Of a stretch of 64,000 nt of DNA, positions 59,432 through 64,000 are shown piece after piece. Position 1 is the first letter of the stretch. Every line of letters starts with the position of its first letter. The position numbers and the translations under genes are program-made. The stretch comes from a cyanobacterium endosymbiont of Rhopalodia gibberula (lineage in GTDB: Bacteria; Cyanobacteriota; Cyanobacteriia; Cyanobacteriales; Microcystaceae), in the NCBI RefSeq assembly GCF_003574135.1, contig NZ_AP018341.1, forward strand, positions 2,827,740-2,891,739. Reading direction: 5' to 3'. The notes below the pieces were generated by a model. The model did no database searches and had not been told where the DNA came from. It was given only the letters and a program-made list of their open reading frames with translations.

Positions 59432-59593
59432 TTAAATATCCGTTCCTACTTCGGACGCTAGTCTGTATCGCATAGAAAGTTGGCGATTTTGTTGCTTTCG
59501 GCGGTCCTGGCTGATCAGAAAACGCAATTGTTCCGCAACAGACAGCAAGCTATCTTTGGACTTAAAACTAAGACAATTATTATGAGATTTCAT
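59432..59593 (-). CDS. 53-residue small basic protein, uncharacterised
   Basis: A short gene with an excellent Shine-Dalgarno (GAAGGAGG four bases before the ATG at 59593). The product is hydrophilic and basic: a Ser/Lys-rich N-terminus (MKSHNNCLSFKSKDS), a predicted amphipathic helix LLSVAEQLRFLIS, then QDRRKQQNRQLSMRYRL and a short tail. The Arg/Gln-rich half suggests RNA, DNA or protein binding. I do not recognise a named family. Base composition is less AT-rich than the surrounding gaps, and the frame is clean from start to stop, unlike nearby fossils. Stems flank it on both sides (59206 and 59384 downstream, 59837 upstream). Confidence 0.65.
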   Translation of the reverse strand: MKSHNNCLSFKSKDSLLSVAEQLRFLISQDRRKQQNRQLSMRYRLASEVGTDI

Positions 59594-59836
59594 GTCGCCT
59601 CCTTCAAATTCGTTGAGTTATCGAATGAGGCGCGTTCCTTCAGAAGCTCTCACAACTTCTTACTTCCGTCTACCAAGTAGGCAGATGAACGATTTATCCT
59701 ATCACTTAATAGCTTACCAAGTTTTTCCGAAAAATGACTAACATAAAGTAGGTTCGAAAGAAACTCATGAAGAGATAGGACAGTAACTTCAAATGTTAAA
59801 AACAGAATTTATTAAGGTCTAGTGCTACAAATGTAA
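59594..59836. other. Upstream region of the small ORF
   Basis: Should hold the promoter of the 53-residue gene. No coding fossil was recognised. Confidence 0.35.
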
Positions 59837-59887
59837 AAAGTTATCTCGATACTTACCAAATATTTTGGTAAGTATCGAGATAACTTT
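59837..59887. terminator. 24-bp perfect hairpin
   Basis: Arms 59837-59860 and 59864-59887 are exact complements with a 3-base TAT loop. On the minus strand it follows the dedA pseudogene immediately and would have been its terminator. The A-run before and T-rich bases after make it intrinsic-like in both directions. Confidence 0.7.
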
Positions 59888-59889
59888 CA

Positions 59890-60411
59890 TCAAAGATTTG
59901 GAAAAAATAACAGTGCTGTTCCATAATTGAAAGCATCTATTGTGGCAAAGTATTCCCTAATATAATAAGCAGCAGTCGTTTTCTGGAGGCTATAATAAGG
60001 CATTTTAGTAATCCCCGTCATGGGTCCATCAAAAATTCGTAACAACGCTATAAAATGTCCAAAAAATACAGCAACCACCGCATTATCACTAAATTGTGTT
60101 TCTGCTTCCTCTGATTTTTTTTGAGGAGTTCTAAACAAACGCCTAAATACTGATAAAACTGCCCAACCTCCTAACCGACCAATCCAATAGCCAAAATTAT
60201 CGCCGAGAACCGCTCCTGCAGTTGCTATGCCTACCATTGTCTAATAATTTAAATTTCCACTTCCAGCTAGGACTCCTCCGATAATGATAATAGTCTCCCC
60301 AGGAATGGGAATTCCTGCATTCTCTGAGGTAATACCGATAAACACTGCCCAGTAACCATATTGACGCGCAATTTCTTGTATGTTATCCAGCGACAACAGT
60401 CCCACAATCAT
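59890..60411 (-). pseudogene. DedA family membrane protein, broken
   Basis: From an ATG at 60411 the frame reads a normal DedA N-terminus (ARQYGYWAVFIGITSENAGI, then PIPGETIIIIGGVLAGSGN) up to a TAG at 60241-60243, where relatives have Trp (NYW). The same frame continues beyond the stop with GAVLGDNFGYWIGRLGG and later GHFIALLRIFDGPMTGITKM, the second conserved DedA block; after PYY the match fades and the protein ends early. DedA proteins are undecaprenyl-phosphate/lipid flippases or related transporters. One nonsense mutation plus a degraded C-terminus makes a working product unlikely. Confidence 0.8.
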
Positions 60412-60741
60412 CTATCTTTAACATTACCAAAGTCAACTCCACATTTAAATATCTTGATGCACTTTCGAAAAAAGTGTCAATTATTTGTACTGAACATTCT
60501 TTACGATCCAACCTCAAAGATGGAGTAACAAAAGATTAATGATACAACGTCACATACACTTGAGAAGGCTCATAATCGAGTTGCCTAGTCTCATTCTGTA
60601 ACTTACGATACGAATAAAAACTTTATAAGGCAATTGCTAGGGAACTTTTATACAAAACAAAGTAGAATACACTGCAATTCCTGACTTTTCACTAAAATTG
60701 TTGGATTTTTATAGAAAAGTTCTGTTAGAGAAAGAAAGTAG
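60412..60741. other. Gap, nothing recognised
   Basis: About 330 bases upstream of the secreted-protein remnant. No frame, stem or RNA gene was recognised. Confidence 0.4.
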
Positions 60742-61161
60742 ATGAAAGCTATCAAAAAACTCTATTGGTGTTGCTTTCTGATGGACTGGCTATGATTTTT
60801 GGAATGTACTCAGCAACCCATCTCTTCTGTTACTTTATCAGCTCAATTAGCTAACCCTGTAGAAACCTTCGAACTAATGATTCCCCAAAGTGAACTTCCA
60901 ACAACAGTAATGAATGCAGTCCGTCAGAAAGCGTCGAACCTCATTGAAATAGAAACCTCGATCCTAGAAATCGAAGTGTATGAAGCCAAGACTTGGCCAG
61001 ATAGTTGTTTAGGACTAGCCAGACCGGATGAATTTTGTACTCAAGCGTTGGTTGAAGGATGGAGGGTCGTCATGACAAATGGTTCCAAAACTTGGGTTTA
61101 TCGTACTAATGGAGATGGCAGAGTAATTCGTTTAGAATCTCAACCGCGATATTCCTCCTAA
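60742..61161 (+). pseudogene. Secreted cyanobacterial protein with disrupted signal peptide
   Basis: A frame from ATG 60742 reads MKAIKKLYWCCFLMDWL and then hits TGA at 60793. The same frame continues from 60796 for about 120 codons with a clear conserved domain (EAKTWPDSCLGLARPDEFC, then ALVEGWRVVM and KTWVYRTNGDG). The alternative frame across the break reads LLSDGLAMIFGMYSAT, a far better signal-peptide core, suggesting two compensating indels. The domain, with two Cys and the WPDxCLGL motif, is familiar from exported cyanobacterial proteins of unknown function. Only a TTG at 60799 could start the intact part, without a signal peptide. It is therefore probably non-functional, or mislocalised if made. 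Confidence 0.55.
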
Positions 61162-61532
61162 CGAATCGCGCAAGCGTACGGCGTAAGCTTTTCTACCCCG
61201 AAAGTTAAGACTTTATTGCTTCATCGCTCTTTTCTAGATAGACAATGTTGCTTTCATCTACCCTATCTAGATACCTCCACAATGCGGATATCTCCTCTAG
61301 TTTCGATGCATCCAACTAGTTTATAATAAAGGCCTCCCGCGCAGAAGCTCAATTATTTCAACAATCATTAGAACTTCCTGAAATTAACTCCTGTAGAAGG
61401 GTTGCCCCTGATAAGGTTATAGGAAGTAGAAGGGTTGCCCCTGATAGAGTTATGGCAAATAATACTGTTAACCTTTATTTAGCTTTCACTGGCTAACTTA
61501 AAAATCCATTAGGCGTCTCATAAGGAGCAATT
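61162..61532. other. Region between secreted-protein remnant and tal
   Basis: Contains the 21-bp direct repeat at 61393 and 61426. A short protein-like string (ASRAEAQLFQQSLELPEIN) near 61335-61390 suggests a fossil, not identified. Confidence 0.4.
61393..61446. repeat. 21-bp direct repeat upstream of tal
   Basis: GTAGAAGGGTTGCCCCTGATA occurs at 61393-61413 and again at 61426-61446, a 33-base period, about 90 bases before the tal start. Confidence 0.85.
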
Positions 61533-62516
61533 ATGACTAGTTTACTTGAACAATTACGTGAATTTACTATTGTTGTCGCTGATACAGGAGATATTCAAGC
61601 TATTGAAACCTTTACGCCCCGCGATGCTACCACTAACCCTTCATTGATTACGGCGGCAGCTCAAATGCCTCAATATCAGGGAATTGTGGATGATACCCTC
61701 AAACAGGCACGGACAGAATTAGGCAAAGATGTGTCAGCTTCTGATGTTGCTACGTTAGCTTTTGATCGCCTAGCAGTTTCCTTTGGTTTGAAAATTCTTA
61801 AAATTATTCCTGGACGGGTGTCCACTGAAGTAGATGCTCGTCTATCTTATGATACTGAAGCAACTCTAGAAAAAGCTCGCTATTTAATTTCTGAGTATGA
61901 AGCTAATGGAGTCTCACGTGATCGCATCTTGATTAAGATTGCGTCTACTTGGGAAGGAATTAAAGCCGCAGAAATCCTAGAAAAAGAAGGTATTCACTGT
62001 AACTTAACCCTGTTGTTTGGAATTCACCAGGCTATTGCTTGTGCAGAAGCAGGTATTACCCTAATTTCTCCCTTTGTGGGACGTATTCTTGACTGGTACA
62101 AAAAAGAAACGGGAAAAGAATATGCCCCCACTGAAGATCCCGGGGTACTTTCAGTGACCAAAATCTATAACTATTACAAGAAATTTGGCTACAAAACTGA
62201 AGTCATGGGAGCGAGTTTCCGTAATATGGGAGAAATTTCTGAGTTAGCAGGCTGTGATTTATTGACTATTTCTCCCAAACTTTTGGAACAATTACAGTCC
62301 ACAGAAGCTGAATTGCCTCGAAAACTAAATCCAGAAGTTGCAGCTAAAATGAAGATGGAGAAAATCTCTGTTGATCGAGCTACCTTTGACAAAATGCATC
62401 AAGAAAACAAGATGGCTTTTGATAAGCTCGATGAAGGAATTAAGGGTTTTACAGAGGCATTAGAAGCCTTAGAAGAGTTGTTAAAAAAACGCTTAGCCTG
62501 TCTTGAAGGTGAATAA
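61533..62516 (+). CDS. tal: Transaldolase, EF-hand tail lost
   Basis: A non-oxidative pentose-phosphate enzyme that transfers a dihydroxyacetone unit between sugar phosphates via a Lys Schiff base. The TIM barrel is complete: [13 protein letters not shown], the catalytic Lys at residue 135 ([12 protein letters not shown]), [11 protein letters not shown] and [10 protein letters not shown]. It ends at residue 327 (RLACLEGE). Cyanobacterial transaldolases commonly continue with an EF-hand calcium-binding tail; here a TAA cuts it off and the tail persists as untranslated sequence. The catalytic domain is complete, so activity should remain. The start is fixed by AAGGAG upstream of the ATG. Likely central for heterotrophic carbon flow and NADPH supply. 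Confidence 0.95.
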   Translation: MTSLLEQLREFTIVVADTGDIQAIETFTPRDATTNPSLITAAAQMPQYQGIVDDTLKQARTELGKDVSASDVATLAFDRLAVSFGLKILKIIPGRVSTEVDARLSYDTEATLEKARYLISEYEANGVSRDRILIKIASTWEGIKAAEILEKEGIHCNLTLLFGIHQAIACAEAGITLISPFVGRILDWYKKETGKEYAPTEDPGVLSVTKIYNYYKKFGYKTEVMGASFRNMGEISELAGCDLLTISPKLLEQLQSTEAELPRKLNPEVAAKMKMEKISVDRATFDKMHQENKMAFDKLDEGIKGFTEALEALEELLKKRLACLEGE

Positions 62517-62660
62517 AAAGTCTGCCATGCTGCGGTTAATATTTTCTGTAATTTTGACTTAGATGGAGATAGTTTTATTACCCGTGAGAAATGGGCGATA
62601 GTCGGCTGTTTGTTTAATTTGAATCTAAGTCTATTTTTGGAGTTCACTCAGTTGGGGTGC
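62517..62660 (+). pseudogene. Former EF-hand tail of transaldolase
   Basis: In the tal frame, directly after the TAA, the sequence reads KVCHAAVNIFCNF then DLDGDSFITREK, a nearly intact EF-hand loop (62556-62591) in which position 12 is Lys instead of Glu. A second, more decayed loop follows (LFNLNLSLFLEF). Confidence 0.8.
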
Positions 62661-64000
62661 GTTACAATCGAAGTAGCGCGCCTTTGTTATTATTAAAATT
62701 GCTTCCTAGTTGATTTTAATAAATTAAATTATAGATGATCCAGAATACTAGAAAGCAAAAATTATAATGTAATAATAAACCATATAAATTATTAGTTATA
62801 ACAAACTTTTTCTTTTTTCAAAGAAAAATCTAAATACTTAAAATAAAATTAATTATGTTGATTAACAGAAAAAAAGGTGTGATTAATTTGATTAGAAAAA
62901 TTTCAAACAAATCGATTTTATTGATAAAACTAGAGAAATATTTTAAAGTAAAAAACGAATAATATTGAGGAAACTCTATATCTAGAGTTTCCAATTAAAA
63001 AGACAGTTTAACAAAGTCATAAAATTTATATATTGTTAGTTACTGAATAGCATGGAATAATTTTTTTAAATAAATTTATAGAAATAATTAATACTGATAT
63101 TGATATTAAGGATATTTAAAGTTACACTTTAAATAAGTAATAATTTAATTTTTTTTAGTATAAATAACTATTCCAAAGGTTAAATTTTATTAAAAATAAT
63201 AAATATTATAAATTATGCAACATCTTGAAATTAACTTATCTATATATTAGGTACTAATAATTATTTTATTTTGATTAAAAATTAGGAATTAAGTTTTTTA
63301 AAAAGTAAATCAAGTTATACAAACAGCTGTAAATATCTTCCAAAAGAATTTTAAAAGTTGTGTTAAATTAGAAAATATCTAAAGAGATAAAATCAAAAAG
63401 ATTGGAAGAATCTATTGCAAATTTAAATGCCACACAAAATGCGGCAGGTCTAGGAAAACCAATTTTTTTGGACCTGTTAGATAAAAATTCCAAGTATAAT
63501 TAAATTTTAAATATAAAAAAATTACTATTACTCATTAGTGCAATATTTACTAGACAATTTATGATTTAATTCTGAAAATTGTATATTTTTGTGCCAAGTC
63601 TTTATTAAGAAAAAACGATTTATAGTAGTCAATAAAATATCATAATTATGATTGATTAAATTTTTAAAATTATGATATTATTTAAATAATTAACGGTAAG
63701 TAACTACAATTTCTGTATAGATATCTAGGAACTTAACTAACTTCTGATAGACTAGTTTTTTGAAACTTTATTATTTATGAAATTTTCAAAATCAATCTAC
63801 AATTAATAAACAAAATAAAATATATACAAATATTTTATACAAAGAAATTCTGGCTGTATCGATAATATTTGATTATTATAAGTTTTCGCAAAAAATTACT
63901 TATTTTAAATTTATTCTCACTTTTTAAAAAAAAATAAATAATAAAGTAAAATCACCGTATTACTAACTATATATAGTCTATTTTTATCCAGTATTTTACA
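62661..64000. other. AT-rich terminal gap
   Basis: About 1.34 kb to the window end. A 43-codon open stretch at 63372-63503 without a start codon has protein-like composition (RLEESIANLNATQNAAGLGK, then a short tail) and may be a gene fossil. Otherwise no feature was recognised. Confidence 0.45.

Noticed and set aside
63372-63503. 43-codon coding-like stretch near the window end
   Set aside because: Protein-like composition but no start codon and no identifiable family; kept only as a possible fossil in the gap entry.
1-64000. CRISPR array, prophage or toxin-antitoxin/defence locus
   Set aside because: No regularly spaced repeats, phage structural genes or defence-type gene pairs were seen. 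The tandem repeats present have only two to three units.

Overview
The window looks like the chromosome of a nitrogen-fixing unicellular cyanobacterium that has become an endosymbiont and is in an intermediate stage of genome reduction. The intact genes are cyanobacterial in type: ictB, a ThiO-ThiG fusion, ycf20/DUF565, DUF3611, DUF3727, a Tab2-family protein, a cyanobacterial-type hupSL and a nucleotidyltransferase-phosphomannomutase fusion. The sequence is strongly AT-rich. Gaps of 0.6 to 2 kb separate many genes, and several gaps hold recognisable gene corpses with stops and frameshifts. The best match I know of is the spheroid-body symbiont of rhopalodiacean diatoms (Epithemia/Rhopalodia). 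UCYN-A is related but, as far as I know, much more compact. This assignment is inference; no search was run.

Layout. 0-6.5 kb: glutaredoxin, a broken amino-acid ABC ATPase (livG-like), a cyclophilin, squalene-hopene cyclase and HemJ. 8-17.3 kb: thiamine thiazole synthesis (thiO/thiG), ictB, a VanX-like dipeptidase, an M23 endopeptidase and uvrC. 17.5-23.6 kb: an orphan sugar ABC permease, DUF3727-coaBC, and surE divergent from pheS. 25.5-34 kb: a livH pseudogene, a tnpB remnant, an FAD oxidoreductase, a lipase pseudogene and two glycosyltransferases. 35.8-45.9 kb: glmM, a badly broken glcD, leuA, mtnP, gshB, a universal stress protein, DUF3611 and ycf20. 46.9-51.5 kb: Ap4A phosphorylase, a Tab2-family protein, rimM, aroE and rsmA. 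51.6-55.1 kb: a dead GPH-type sugar transporter, then the intact uptake hydrogenase hupS-hupL. 56-62.6 kb: the nucleotidyltransferase-PMM fusion, ssb, a 53-residue small protein, a broken dedA, a broken secreted protein and a transaldolase that has lost its EF-hand tail. No tRNA, rRNA or CRISPR array was found.

How the genes fit together. Functions a host-fed N2 fixer would keep are intact: hydrogen recycling (hupSL), pentose-phosphate carbon flow (tal), glutathione and CoA synthesis, heme (hemJ), thiamine, leucine and aromatic amino acids, hopanoids, peptidoglycan precursors and DNA repair. The dead genes serve environmental uptake (branched-chain/neutral amino-acid ABC system, GPH sugar carrier), photorespiration (glcD) and accessory roles (lipase, DedA). 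Loss of glycolate oxidation fits loss of carbon fixation, yet ictB, ycf20 and a Tab2 homologue remain intact.

A second layer is structural. There are several very long perfect inverted repeats: a 58-bp palindrome after hupL, two 24-bp stems near 59.2 and 59.8 kb and a 15-bp terminator-like stem at 46.2 kb. A small family of GGTGGG...CCCACC hairpins follows genes, and short tandem repeats precede pheS and tal. These are the least explained features of the window.
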